Positions 1-7,651 of a stretch of 64,000 bases of DNA are shown piece by piece (position 1 is the stretch's first letter; every line of letters begins with the position of its first letter). This stretch comes from M3007 sp964484205 (GTDB taxonomy: Bacteria > Bacteroidota > Bacteroidia > Chitinophagales > Saprospiraceae): assembly GCA_964484205.1 (NCBI GenBank), contig CAZAEZ010000004.1:164051-228050 (forward strand). Reading direction: 5' to 3'. The notes under the pieces are model-generated. The model had not been told where the DNA came from, did not search any database, and saw only the letters and a program-made list of their open reading frames with translations. Made by a program: the position numbers and the translations under genes.

Positions 1-1129
1 CCTGGCGCGCCACCGAGGCGGCACGCGTCAGGTCTTCGTAGGAGGAGTTGGTGCAGGAGCCGATGAGGCCCACTTCGAGTTTTGCCGGGTAGTTGTTTTT
101 CTTAACCGCTGCCGCAAACTTGGAGAGCGGCCAGGCCAAATCGGGCGTAAACGGGCCGTTGATGTGCGGCTCCAGTTTCGACAGGTCAATCTCGATTACC
201 TGGTCGAAGTATTTCTCCGGATTTTCGTAGCACTCGGGGTCGCCGTTGAGGTAGGGGGCAATTTTGTTGCACTGCAGCGCGATCTTGTTCCGGCCGGTGG
301 CTTTGAGGTAACGGAACATGCTTTTGTCGTAGCCGAATGTGGAGGTGGTTGCCCCGATCTCGGCGCCCATGTTGCAGATGGTGCCCTTGCCGGTGGCGCT
401 CAGGCTTTGCGCGCCTTTGCCGAAATACTCCACAATGGCGCCCGTGCCGCCTTTCACCGTCAGGATGCCGGCAACTTTCAGGATCACGTCTTTGGGCGAA
501 GCCCAGCCGCGCAGTTTGCCGGTAAGGTGCACGCCGATGAGCTTGGGCATTTGCAGTTCCCAGCCCATGCCGGCCATAGCGTCGACCGCATCGGCGCCAC
601 CAACCCCGATGGCGATGGTGCCCAGGCCGCCGGCGTTCACCGTGTGCGAGTCGGTGCCGATCATCATGGCGCCGGGGAAGGCGTAGTTTTCGAGCACGAT
701 CTGGTGGATAATGCCGGCGCCGGGCCTCCAGAAGCCGATGCCGTATTTCTGGCTGACGGAGGACAGGAAGTCGAACACCTCGCGGTTTTTATCCAGGGCA
801 GCCACCATATCTTTTTCAGCGCCCACTTCGGCGGTGATCAGGTGGTCGCAGTGCACGGTGCTGGGTACAGCCACTTTTTTTCGGCCGCAGGTCATAAACT
901 GGAGCAGCGCCATCTGCGCGGTGGCGTCTTGCATGGCTACCCGGTCGACCTGGAAAAAAACGTAGTCGGAGCCGCGCTTGTATTCCTGAAGCGGGCTGTC
1001 TTCGTGCAGGTGCGAATAGAGAATTTTTTCGGAAAGGGTGAGGGGGCGTTTAAGTTTGGCCTTGGCGGCATCCACGCGGGCCGGGTAGTTTTTGTAAAAC
1101 TCCCGGATCATTTTCAAATCAAAAATCAT
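1..1129 (-). CDS. acnA: Aconitate hydratase, N-terminal part (runs off window start)
   Basis: Aconitase isomerises citrate to isocitrate in the TCA cycle in the cytoplasm, using a 4Fe-4S cluster. Reading the minus strand from ATG at 1129 gives a start MIFDLKMIREFYKNYPAR, then VPSTVHCDHLI, a conserved early aconitase block. Near the window edge comes GLIGSCTNSSYEDLTRAA, the aconitase signature with one cluster-ligand cysteine. About 376 codons are present; the rest of the protein, including the remaining cluster ligands and the swivel domain, lies outside the window. The sequence type resembles the mitochondrial-like aconitase common in Bacteroidota. A TACCTTTG box 54 nt upstream supports this start. 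The long plus-strand reading frame here is antisense shadow. Confidence 0.93.
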   Translation of the reverse strand, partial: MIFDLKMIREFYKNYPARVDAAKAKLKRPLTLSEKILYSHLHEDSPLQEYKRGSDYVFFQVDRVAMQDATAQMALLQFMTCGRKKVAVPSTVHCDHLITAEVGAEKDMVAALDKNREVFDFLSSVSQKYGIGFWRPGAGIIHQIVLENYAFPGAMMIGTDSHTVNAGGLGTIAIGVGGADAVDAMAGMGWELQMPKLIGVHLTGKLRGWASPKDVILKVAGILTVKGGTGAIVEYFGKGAQSLSATGKGTICNMGAEIGATTSTFGYDKSMFRYLKATGRNKIALQCNKIAPYLNGDPECYENPEKYFDQVIEIDLSKLEPHINGPFTPDLAWPLSKFAAAVKKNNYPAKLEVGLIGSCTNSSYEDLTRAASVARQ

Positions 1130-1182
1130 GGTTGGTGCGGTTGACAATGGATGGTTGACGGAAGACGGTTTTGAGGCGCGCG

Positions 1183-1190
1183 CAAAGGTA
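1183..1190 (-). promoter_or_regulatory. Bacteroidota -7 box (TACCTTTG) for aconitase
   Basis: The minus strand reads TACCTTTG, an exact match to the Bacteroidota TAnnTTTG -7 element. It lies 54 nt before the aconitase ATG, which would leave a leader of about 50 nt. No convincing -33 TTG was seen at the usual spacing. Confidence 0.55.
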
Positions 1191-1249
1191 GCCATTGCGC
1201 AAAAATTCCTATCGGTTAAACGGGATTTGGCTGGAAAGGATTAATAAAA

Positions 1250-2626
1250 TCACTTTTTCTTGTCCTTTTCAATCAAAATCGGGATTTCCACGATGCAGGT
1301 TTCTTCCTTGCAATCGTCGCTGCCACAGGCTTTGGAAACCGTCACTTCGATTTCATAAGGTACCGCATCAAGTGAGAATTCATTTGTCAACTCCTCCTTT
1401 TTGTGTTTGATGGTTACCGTTGTAATTCCCGTTGCCGGACATTTACCGCCGGCCTCTGAGCAGCTACATTCCAGTGTTGGCGTAACGGTCAGTTCCACTT
1501 TTTTGCCCACTTCAACATTGGAGGCTGAAGCTTTGATCTTTTTTAGTTCAACCTTCGTTTTGCCCTTTGCAAAATTTGCCGTTTGAGTCCGGCTTGCTTC
1601 CGGGATCATGTTTTCCACCTTGTTTTGAATATTCAAGGCCAGGTCGAGTTTCATCGACGTGCAGGCGCATTTGCCCTTGGGTTTTTCTTTTTTTTCATCT
1701 TTTTTATCCAAGAGGTCGGGCCGGCTGCTGCCGCTTTCCGGTACGGCGATGATCTTCGCTTCCACGCCCACCGCCTGGAAGGCGCCCCAGAACTGGTCGA
1801 TACCGTCCTCCATTTTCTCCTTTGCTTCGGGCGGGGCAGCGCTGATGGGCTTGCCGCTGAAGTTTTCGTACTGGCGGATGGTTTGCTGGGCAAAATCGGC
1901 CTTGTCGTAGCCGGTACCGGTGATGGCCGCCGTGTAGATCCAAAACGTTTGCTGGACGACCGATTCCTTTTCCCGGTCATCGTTGCCGGAAAACGGGGTG
2001 GTGATCAGGTCCTGCCCGCGCAACTCGTCGTAGGTATACCGGATTCGATCGATGACGTTCAGAAAAATTCCGGCCGTAGCGTCGGGGTCTTTTCCGGTGT
2101 CGAGGGTGTACGGCCAGGGGGTGTTGGTGCCGGGAACGACGGGCACCACCGTTGAAGCCAGCTCCGTCGGAATCGGCGCCCAGGCGGAACCGTCGGGGTT
2201 AAAATACGTTTCCACCGGCACGCCGGGATCGGGAAACACCCAGGTGTCGACCGGTGTCATGCCTTCGCCGGCAGGTACCGGCGGCGTATGGATATCGGTG
2301 CAAAAGCCCTGAAGCGGCACTTCAGCGGTTTCGCCCGGCCCAACGGTAATCGTGGGGGTGTAGGGCACCACGTAGGGCTGGTACTTTCCGGTGGCCGGGA
2401 TGTAGCAGGCCGGCAGGTCAAACGCACTGGCATTGCCGGTGGGGTTGTGCACGGTGAGGGTGATGATATGTCCGGTGGTGCGGCCGGTGCCGCGGGCGGC
2501 GAATTGCAGTTCGGGCAGCGCGCCCGGTGCTTGTTTGCTCAGATCGGCAGTTACGGGATTGTCCGGATTTTGGGCGAAGCCCGAAAAAGTCAGGAGGAGC
2601 AGGGAAAAGATGCGCAGTGTTCTCAT
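1250..2626 (-). CDS. Secreted protein of unknown function
   Basis: The 458-residue product starts MRTLRIFSLLLLTFSGFAQ, a clear Sec signal peptide cleaved near residue 19. The first 130 residues look like a beta-sandwich with a conserved-looking run around HNPTGNASAFDLPACYIP. The middle (about 180-300) is mixed alpha/beta. A Lys-rich linker leads to a C-terminal part with paired cysteines (KCACTS, LECSCSEAGGKC, KACGSDDCKEETC) that could form disulfides after export. There is no lipobox and no T9SS sorting domain. I do not recognise the family. It follows aconitase on the same strand direction but is read separately, and the 120 nt between them hold the aconitase promoter. Confidence 0.75.
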   Translation of the reverse strand: MRTLRIFSLLLLTFSGFAQNPDNPVTADLSKQAPGALPELQFAARGTGRTTGHIITLTVHNPTGNASAFDLPACYIPATGKYQPYVVPYTPTITVGPGETAEVPLQGFCTDIHTPPVPAGEGMTPVDTWVFPDPGVPVETYFNPDGSAWAPIPTELASTVVPVVPGTNTPWPYTLDTGKDPDATAGIFLNVIDRIRYTYDELRGQDLITTPFSGNDDREKESVVQQTFWIYTAAITGTGYDKADFAQQTIRQYENFSGKPISAAPPEAKEKMEDGIDQFWGAFQAVGVEAKIIAVPESGSSRPDLLDKKDEKKEKPKGKCACTSMKLDLALNIQNKVENMIPEASRTQTANFAKGKTKVELKKIKASASNVEVGKKVELTVTPTLECSCSEAGGKCPATGITTVTIKHKKEELTNEFSLDAVPYEIEVTVSKACGSDDCKEETCIVEIPILIEKDKKK

Positions 2627-2784
2627 GGTTGTAAAAATTTGATTTTGAAGGTGGGAAAGTCTTGCTGCAAATTACGATTTTCAACTGGAAAAACACCGCG
2701 AAAACAGCACACGCCGATCATTCGATTTGCAACTATTAGCCGGAAAGCCTGTGCCCGAATTTATGGGTAAAGTTGGCAATACAT

Positions 2785-2792
2785 TACCTTTG
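2785..2792 (+). promoter_or_regulatory. -7 box (TACCTTTG) almost touching a start codon
   Basis: An exact TAnnTTTG match ends only 6 nt before the first of two adjacent ATG codons (2799, 2802) of the TolC-like gene. If used, the transcript would be leaderless or nearly so. No good -33 element was found at 18-21 nt spacing. Confidence 0.45.
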
Positions 2793-2798
2793 CAAATT

Positions 2799-4154
2799 AT
2801 GATGAAAGGTCTCCTCCTCCCGCTGCTTTGTTGCGCCTGGGCAGTAATGTCGGTCGCACAACCCGCCACCCACACTGTTTCCCTCAGTGAAACGCTCGAG
2901 CTCGCCATTGCCAACAGCGCCAAGGTCAAAAAAGCCCAACTGGACCGGCAGGCGCTCGAACTTAAACTAAAAGAAGGGCGCAGTGCCTTTGCGCCGAAAA
3001 TAAACGCCGGCCTCAGCCTCGATTATATGCCGGTGCTGCCCACGACCTTCCTGCCGTCCGGCCTCTACGGCGGCGGTCCCGACGGCGGCTACGTGGCTGC
3101 CACCCTCGGCCAGCCCTGGCAGCTTATGGGCACCGCCCGGCTCGACCAGCCCATCTACAACGAAGCGGCCCGCCGCATGGCGCCCGCAGCCAACGTGAGC
3201 CGCGGCATCTACGACCTGCTCACTACCCGGGCCGAAGAAGATGTGCTGTTCAACACGGCCACGGTGTTTTACCAAACCCTGCAAACGGAAAAACTGCTCG
3301 ATGCCGTAAACGCCAACCTGGCCAAACTGACGGCGCTGGAACGCATGGCCGAGTTGCAGCTCGCCAACGGCTACGCCATCCCGACGGATGTGAAACGTAT
3401 TCGCGTGGCGCGTACCAACCTCGAAACCCAACGCCATACGCTGGTGCACAACATCGAAGCGCTGCACCAGACACTCCAGTTTTTGTGCGGCATCCCCACC
3501 GAATCCGCCTTCGACCTGAAAGCGGAAATGCGCAATCCGGCTGCCGACTCGTCGCGCTGGCAAAGCCTGGCACTTGAGCTGGAGTCCACCACCGAGTTCC
3601 GGCTGCTGCAACGCCAGATCGAACTCAACAACATCCAAACCCGCAGCCTGCGCGGCGCCATGGCGCCCAGCCTGAGCGCCTACGCGGCCACGGCATTCCA
3701 GGCCCAACGCCCTGACGCCAACTTTTTTGAAACCGACCGCCGCTGGTACGGGTTCGGCGCCGTCGGCTTCAAACTGGACGTGCCCATCTTCGACGGCTTT
3801 TTGCACCGCCGCAAAGCCGCCCAACTTGCCATCGAAGGGCTGAAGATCGAGGAAGACCGCCGCTACCTGGCCGATGCCAAAACACTGGAATACCAACTGG
3901 CCCGGGTGCAATTCGACGGCGCCATCCAGATGCTGCGCACGCAAGAGGAAAACGTGGCACTCGCCCGCGACATCACCGACAATCTCGTGCTTCAATACAA
4001 AGAAGGCGTGGCGCCGCTTACCGACCTGCTCAACGCCCAAACAGCGCTTACCGAAGCGGAAACGCACTACTGGCAGCAGGTGTTTACCTACAAACTGGCC
4101 GTGCTGAAGTTGCTGAAAGCAGCGGGGTATTTGCGGGTGTTGCGGGAGGGGTGA
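2799..4154 (+). CDS. TolC-family outer membrane efflux protein
   Basis: TolC-type proteins form trimeric outer-membrane channels with a periplasmic helical barrel and serve RND/ABC/MFS exporters. From ATG 2799 the 451-residue product begins MMKGLLLPLLCCAWAVMSVAQ, a signal peptide. The reading frame is open further upstream (to 2727), but that extension would bury the signal peptide, so 2799 is preferred. Two internally similar halves are visible: long helices such as LDAVNANLAKLTALERMAEL and, near the C terminus, YKEGVAPLTDLLNAQTALTE, the family's second coiled-coil hairpin. Gly/Tyr-rich strand segments lie between. No pump or membrane-fusion gene is adjacent, so the partner is unknown. The stop codon abuts that of the convergent gene (TGA|TCA). 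Confidence 0.88.
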   Translation: MMKGLLLPLLCCAWAVMSVAQPATHTVSLSETLELAIANSAKVKKAQLDRQALELKLKEGRSAFAPKINAGLSLDYMPVLPTTFLPSGLYGGGPDGGYVAATLGQPWQLMGTARLDQPIYNEAARRMAPAANVSRGIYDLLTTRAEEDVLFNTATVFYQTLQTEKLLDAVNANLAKLTALERMAELQLANGYAIPTDVKRIRVARTNLETQRHTLVHNIEALHQTLQFLCGIPTESAFDLKAEMRNPAADSSRWQSLALELESTTEFRLLQRQIELNNIQTRSLRGAMAPSLSAYAATAFQAQRPDANFFETDRRWYGFGAVGFKLDVPIFDGFLHRRKAAQLAIEGLKIEEDRRYLADAKTLEYQLARVQFDGAIQMLRTQEENVALARDITDNLVLQYKEGVAPLTDLLNAQTALTEAETHYWQQVFTYKLAVLKLLKAAGYLRVLREG

Positions 4155-5366
4155 TCAGAGCATTTCCCGGCGCCCCAAATCATCAATTTTATACACCACA
4201 TCATTTTCCAGAAGAATGCCTTTGGTTTTTCCGGTAAATTTTTCGCGGCCATGCTTTAGGTCAATTTTTATCAGGCGGCCGTCAAAATCGGTTTCAATAT
4301 CGTCCACAACCGTATGGCCGATCACCACCTTTTTGGCCCCGAAATGGCTTAGCACACGTGTAAATTCCGGTTCTTTTATTTTATCGTAGTATTTGTATTC
4401 CATAGCCATGCCCCGGTACCAGAACGGCCCTTTGCGCCCCATGAGAAAGTTGGCCTTTTCGTCGGGGCCGGGATTGTTGTACAGGCCCTGATCGATGTTT
4501 TTGCGAACGACCGAATTGATTTCGGCGAACCCGGCAGCGTGGTCCGGAATTTCAGGGCTGAGACCTGCATGCACGAAAACATATTCCCCGATTTTTTCGG
4601 CCACATTTTTTGTCCGGAGCCATGTACCGAGTTCGGATTGCGGGGCGAACAACATTTTGTAATTCGATTTCGCATCGCTGTGTTTCCCGATTTCCTGGGC
4701 GATCTTTTTGTATTTGGGCAGGGCGTACCGGAAATTGCCCTGAATGTTCATGATCTCGTGGTTCCCGAGCACGTAGTGTACCATTCCGCCTTGCGCCGCC
4801 GCCTCCTGCTCCAGTTTGTAGACCAGCCAAAGTGTGGGGATCACATTGGCGCCCCGGTCGGTAAAATCGCCCAGCAGAGCCAGGTGGCCGTCGGCGAAAA
4901 CCCAGTTGAATGCGGCATCGATCACCCCGTTCTTTTGTAAAAAACCGGCGAAGCCATCGAAATTACCCTCGATATCCGAAATGGCGATCAACCGCTCCGG
5001 CTGTTCGTATTCCCACTCCGGAATGCTGTGTTTTTGCCGAAGGCGCACATGAAACTGGTCCGCCGCCGGGTTGTTTACGCGTACCAGGACGGAATCGCCG
5101 GAGAAGGGTTGCTGAAAAACCCGGTTGTTTTCATCCACCCGGATTAGCTTGCCTCCGATCAGGTAGGGGCCGTCCAGTCCTTCGAGTTCGTACACTTTCT
5201 TTTCAAAAACCAGAAACCGGCCCTTGTCCTCATCGTAGCTCAAAATGATGGTTTCGCCGCTGCTGATCCTGCCATCGGTAAACCGGACCAGCAGCACCAC
5301 TATGAGCGGAAAAATGATCAACAGGGCAAGCATGATTTTAGCGGCGATGCGCAGTGTTTTTTTCAT
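4155..5366 (-). CDS. Membrane-anchored PPP-like metallophosphoesterase
   Basis: The roughly 403-residue product has an N-terminal hydrophobic helix (about residues 8-28), probably an uncleaved anchor placing the enzyme on the periplasmic side. A beta-rich region follows, then the two-metal phosphoesterase core from about residue 130. Motifs in order are SDIEGN (normally D-x-H), GDFTDRG, LGNHE, VHAGL and IGHT, matching the PPP/calcineurin-like layout and closest to Shewanella-like phosphatases. The first metal motif has Glu where His is usual, so metal binding may differ. An in-frame ATG at 5384 adds six residues (MQYRNS); 5366 gives a cleaner Lys-Lys signal-anchor start. The substrate is unknown. 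Confidence 0.85.
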   Translation of the reverse strand: MKKTLRIAAKIMLALLIIFPLIVVLLVRFTDGRISSGETIILSYDEDKGRFLVFEKKVYELEGLDGPYLIGGKLIRVDENNRVFQQPFSGDSVLVRVNNPAADQFHVRLRQKHSIPEWEYEQPERLIAISDIEGNFDGFAGFLQKNGVIDAAFNWVFADGHLALLGDFTDRGANVIPTLWLVYKLEQEAAAQGGMVHYVLGNHEIMNIQGNFRYALPKYKKIAQEIGKHSDAKSNYKMLFAPQSELGTWLRTKNVAEKIGEYVFVHAGLSPEIPDHAAGFAEINSVVRKNIDQGLYNNPGPDEKANFLMGRKGPFWYRGMAMEYKYYDKIKEPEFTRVLSHFGAKKVVIGHTVVDDIETDFDGRLIKIDLKHGREKFTGKTKGILLENDVVYKIDDLGRREML

Positions 5367-5398
5367 GGAATTCCGGTATTGCATGCAGAGTTGTTAAG

Positions 5399-5406
5399 CG
5401 AAAATA
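5399..5406 (-). promoter_or_regulatory. Possible -7 box (TATTTTCG) for the phosphoesterase gene
   Basis: The minus strand reads TATTTTCG, one base from TAnnTTTG, 33 nt before ATG 5366. No -33 element is evident. Confidence 0.3.
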
Positions 5407-5657
5407 GAGGCAGTTACGACAGTTATCCTTGCATCAATTAATATCTGCGATGCGACAGTCTCAGGTAATGTACAAAACCTTGAAACTGAAAACCCAGGAC
5501 ATTCGCTGCCTGTAGCCACTCCGTATTTTCCGGGATTCAACTAAAAATTTGCAGCAATTGCTACGCAAGAGGCGGTTGTTGCGTTGGGACAATTTTCAGT
5601 CAAAATTGCCTCTAAGAAACGCCTGAAAAACAACTTCCCGATTAGAATAAATTCAGA

Positions 5658-5699
5658 TTCCTCCCTCGCAGGGCGGGGTCGGAATGACAAGGCGAGTTG
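5658..5699. repeat. Dispersed 42-nt repeat (GGGGTCGGAATGACAA family)
   Basis: A 42-nt stretch containing GCGGGGTCGGAATGACAAGG matches, with few differences, a segment at 38162-38203. It also matches, inverted, 38365-38398. It is one lone arm of a repeat that is a full inverted pair in the 38-kb copy. It lies in the 570-nt non-coding region between the phosphoesterase and the HD/Pycsar-like gene. Confidence 0.7.
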
Positions 5700-5738
5700 A
5701 GTAATCAGGGGTTCAATGTATGTACGGTCTTCCCTTTT

Positions 5739-5871
5739 CTTGTCCTGTCGCAGCGCAGCGGAGACACCTACACGAATAGCATTCGCGGGATTTGCCAATA
5801 AATGTTGGTGCCTTAAGTTTTCGAATAATTGAACTTTTGTAGATGTCTCCGCTGCGCTGCGACAAGACAAG
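5739..5871. repeat. Inverted repeat, 34-nt arms
   Basis: Arms at 5739-5772 and 5838-5871 carry GTCGCAGCGCAGCGGAGACA and its complement, with two mismatches over 34 nt and a 65-nt spacer. The 5367-5955 region has no convincing gene. An open minus-strand frame at 5541-5912 is built largely from these repeats and was rejected. Confidence 0.75.
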
Positions 5872-5955
5872 CCTACGGGGTATAACCTGCGTAAAGACAA
5901 CCTAAAGATCACACACGCAGGTTAATGTGCTGGATTTGCCCCTGATTCGCATACC

Positions 5956-7161
5956 TCAGCCCAAAAAATACGCCCCCAAAAACGCGCCCACCGTAGCCAC
6001 AAAACCCATCATAAAAATGGTGTACGAGTACGTCAGCAGCTTGTACTTTTTGTCGAGCACATGCCCGAGGAAATACAGGTCGCGGGCCATATTGCCGAAA
6101 AGCAGGCGGCCGTCGCGGAGCATTTCATCCACAGCGGCTTCGTACTGGTCGAGGCTGAGGTGGATGAAATTGCCGAAAAATACCGGACTGGCGGGCTGTT
6201 GCGGGTGCGGCATGAAACTGGTGACCCGTGGTTTGGAAGAAAGCACCGCGTAGATCAGCGAGCTCAGGCTGGTCACTAAAAACAGGATAATGGGCAGAAT
6301 GAACAGCGGGTTGCGGTTGGTGAACGTCTGGTAGGTCAGCAGGGAGATCGCTACCGACAGCAGTATGGAGTTCACGCTGATCATGATGTGCGCCTTGTTG
6401 TCGGCGATGGCGCTCAGGCGGATGTGGTTGGCGTAGTTGGCGCGGAAGTAGGTCTGAATGCTGGAGCGCAGCGGGCGCCGGGCCAGGCGCTCGAAGCGCT
6501 CGGGGACGGCTTGTTCCGCTTTTTTCTTTTTGGCCGGCGGAATGGCGGGCACGTTCAATTGGTGGTGCAGGTCCAGCAGGCGGGCAGCCAGCGCAGGCTC
6601 GTAGATTTGCTTGGCTGTAGCAGTTAAAAACGGCTCCTGCAACTGCTTGCGTACAAATTCCAGCCAGGCCGCGGGGTCGGGCGCCTGGCCGCCGAGCAGC
6701 TCCTGCTCGAGTTGGAGGAGCGGGCTGCGGGTATCGTAGGTTTCGGCCCAGTCGTAGGCGCGGATAGCGTCGTGCAGCACACGGGCGGTTTCCAGTTCCG
6801 TTTTTTTTGAAGCAAACGCGCCGGCGATGGTTTGGCGCAGCCGTTCAATTTTTTCCGGCGCGCATTTTTGTTCGACCAAAAAAAACTCGGCGCGGATGGC
6901 GCTGGTTTCAGCGGCCTGCCGGGGTTCGTACAGGTAGCCGATATTGTGAAACCAGGCGGCGATTTGCACGAGTTCGCGGTCAGATTCCGACAGCCCCTCC
7001 GCTTGGGCAATGGTGTTGGCCTGTTCGGCCACTGCGGCAGCCTGTGCAAAATTGTGGTACACCAGCCGGGGATCGTGCTGCGCATTCCAAAGTTGGAGCA
7101 CATGCGCGCGGGCGGCGGTTACCAACGGGGTTTCAGGATGGTTCTGGTCTTGATTTTTCAT
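5956..7161 (-). CDS. HD-domain protein fused to a Pycsar-effector-like transmembrane domain
   Basis: The 401-residue product has an N-terminal HD-phosphohydrolase-like helical domain (about 15-200) and a C-terminal membrane domain resembling the Pycsar effector TM family (DUF5706-like). The membrane part has hydrophobic segments near 260-278, 288-310 and 378-401. In known Pycsar defence, such TM effectors respond to cCMP/cUMP and damage the membrane. Here the HD box is altered: YHN, then FHNIGY where FHD is expected (codon AAT), then LHDA, so hydrolase activity is doubtful. No pyrimidine cyclase gene lies nearby. The frame opens at GTG 7170, but ATG 7161 (MKNQDQ) is the likelier start. HD + TM proteins of this size recur in Bacteroidota, so a housekeeping role is also possible. 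Confidence 0.8.
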   Translation of the reverse strand: MKNQDQNHPETPLVTAARAHVLQLWNAQHDPRLVYHNFAQAAAVAEQANTIAQAEGLSESDRELVQIAAWFHNIGYLYEPRQAAETSAIRAEFFLVEQKCAPEKIERLRQTIAGAFASKKTELETARVLHDAIRAYDWAETYDTRSPLLQLEQELLGGQAPDPAAWLEFVRKQLQEPFLTATAKQIYEPALAARLLDLHHQLNVPAIPPAKKKKAEQAVPERFERLARRPLRSSIQTYFRANYANHIRLSAIADNKAHIMISVNSILLSVAISLLTYQTFTNRNPLFILPIILFLVTSLSSLIYAVLSSKPRVTSFMPHPQQPASPVFFGNFIHLSLDQYEAAVDEMLRDGRLLFGNMARDLYFLGHVLDKKYKLLTYSYTIFMMGFVATVGAFLGAYFLG

Positions 7162-7220
7162 GTTTGGCACCGGTTTTTTTTCGGGATTGCAACGCTTTTC
7201 CGGTTTTCCGCTTGCGATAC

Positions 7221-7351
7221 ATTTCCCGCAGATTCGCGCAGAAAAGGCCGCAGATTTCCGCAGAATACTTTAGTAAATACAATTGACACCCTTTTCCAAA
7301 AAGATTGATCTGCGAAAATCAGCGTTTTTTCTGCGCGAATCTGCGGGAAAT
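7221..7351. repeat. Inverted repeat, 25-nt perfect arms (CGCAGATTCGCGCAG type)
   Basis: Arms 7221-7245 and 7327-7351 are exact reverse complements over 25 nt (core CCCGCAGATTCGCGCAGAAA). Similar weaker motifs (CCGCAGATTTCCGCAG, TGCGAAAATCAGCG) lie inside. It fills the space between the HD/Pycsar-like gene and tRNA-Leu, which holds no gene that I can see. Confidence 0.75.
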
Positions 7352-7442
7352 ACATCGCGAACGGATACCCGACAAAAGTAGGCAACCTCCAACAAAAAAC
7401 GCCCGATCGAAGTTATCCGATCAGGCGTCAGCAGATTTCTTG

Positions 7443-7529
7443 TGGTGACCACGACTGGAGTCGAACCAGCACGTCCGTAGGGACACTACCCCCTCAAAGT
7501 AGCGCGTCTACCAATTCCGCCACGTGGCC
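7443..7529 (-). tRNA. tRNA-Leu (anticodon GAG)
   Basis: The minus strand folds as an 87-nt class II tRNA. The acceptor stem is GGCCACG paired with CGTGGTC, followed by encoded CCA at 7443-7445. The D-arm is Leu-like. The anticodon stem is CTACT/GGTAG with loop TTGAGGG, giving anticodon GAG. The long variable arm is TGTCC/GGACG, and the T-arm loop is GGTTCGACTCC. GAG reads CUC/CUU leucine codons. Confidence 0.95.
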
Positions 7530-7566
7530 GTAAAAAATGCGCTTTAAAAATTGCGGCTGCAAAGGT

Positions 7567-7642
7567 AACCTGTCAGGTCATTTTTCCAAAAAAAGTGCGG
7601 CATAACGCCGAATCTTTTTTTGGAAAAATGACCTGACAGGTT
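7567..7642. repeat. Near-perfect palindrome after dnaJ, probable terminator
   Basis: Arms 7567-7594 and 7615-7642 are exact 28-nt reverse complements (core CCTGTCAGGTCATTTTTCC) around a 20-nt centre that itself pairs (GCGGC/GCCG-like). It starts 10 nt past the dnaJ stop, so it could end dnaJ transcription. Its length and symmetry fit the other palindromic elements in this window. Confidence 0.75.
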
Positions 7643-7651
7643 TTTCACCCA

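Noticed and set aside
164..1144. A 326-codon plus-strand open frame
   Set aside because: It lies antisense to aconitase, whose signature motifs are on the minus strand; the product is low-complexity.
5541..5912. A 123-codon minus-strand open frame
   Set aside because: Built largely from the dispersed repeats at 5658-5871; no start signal or domain.
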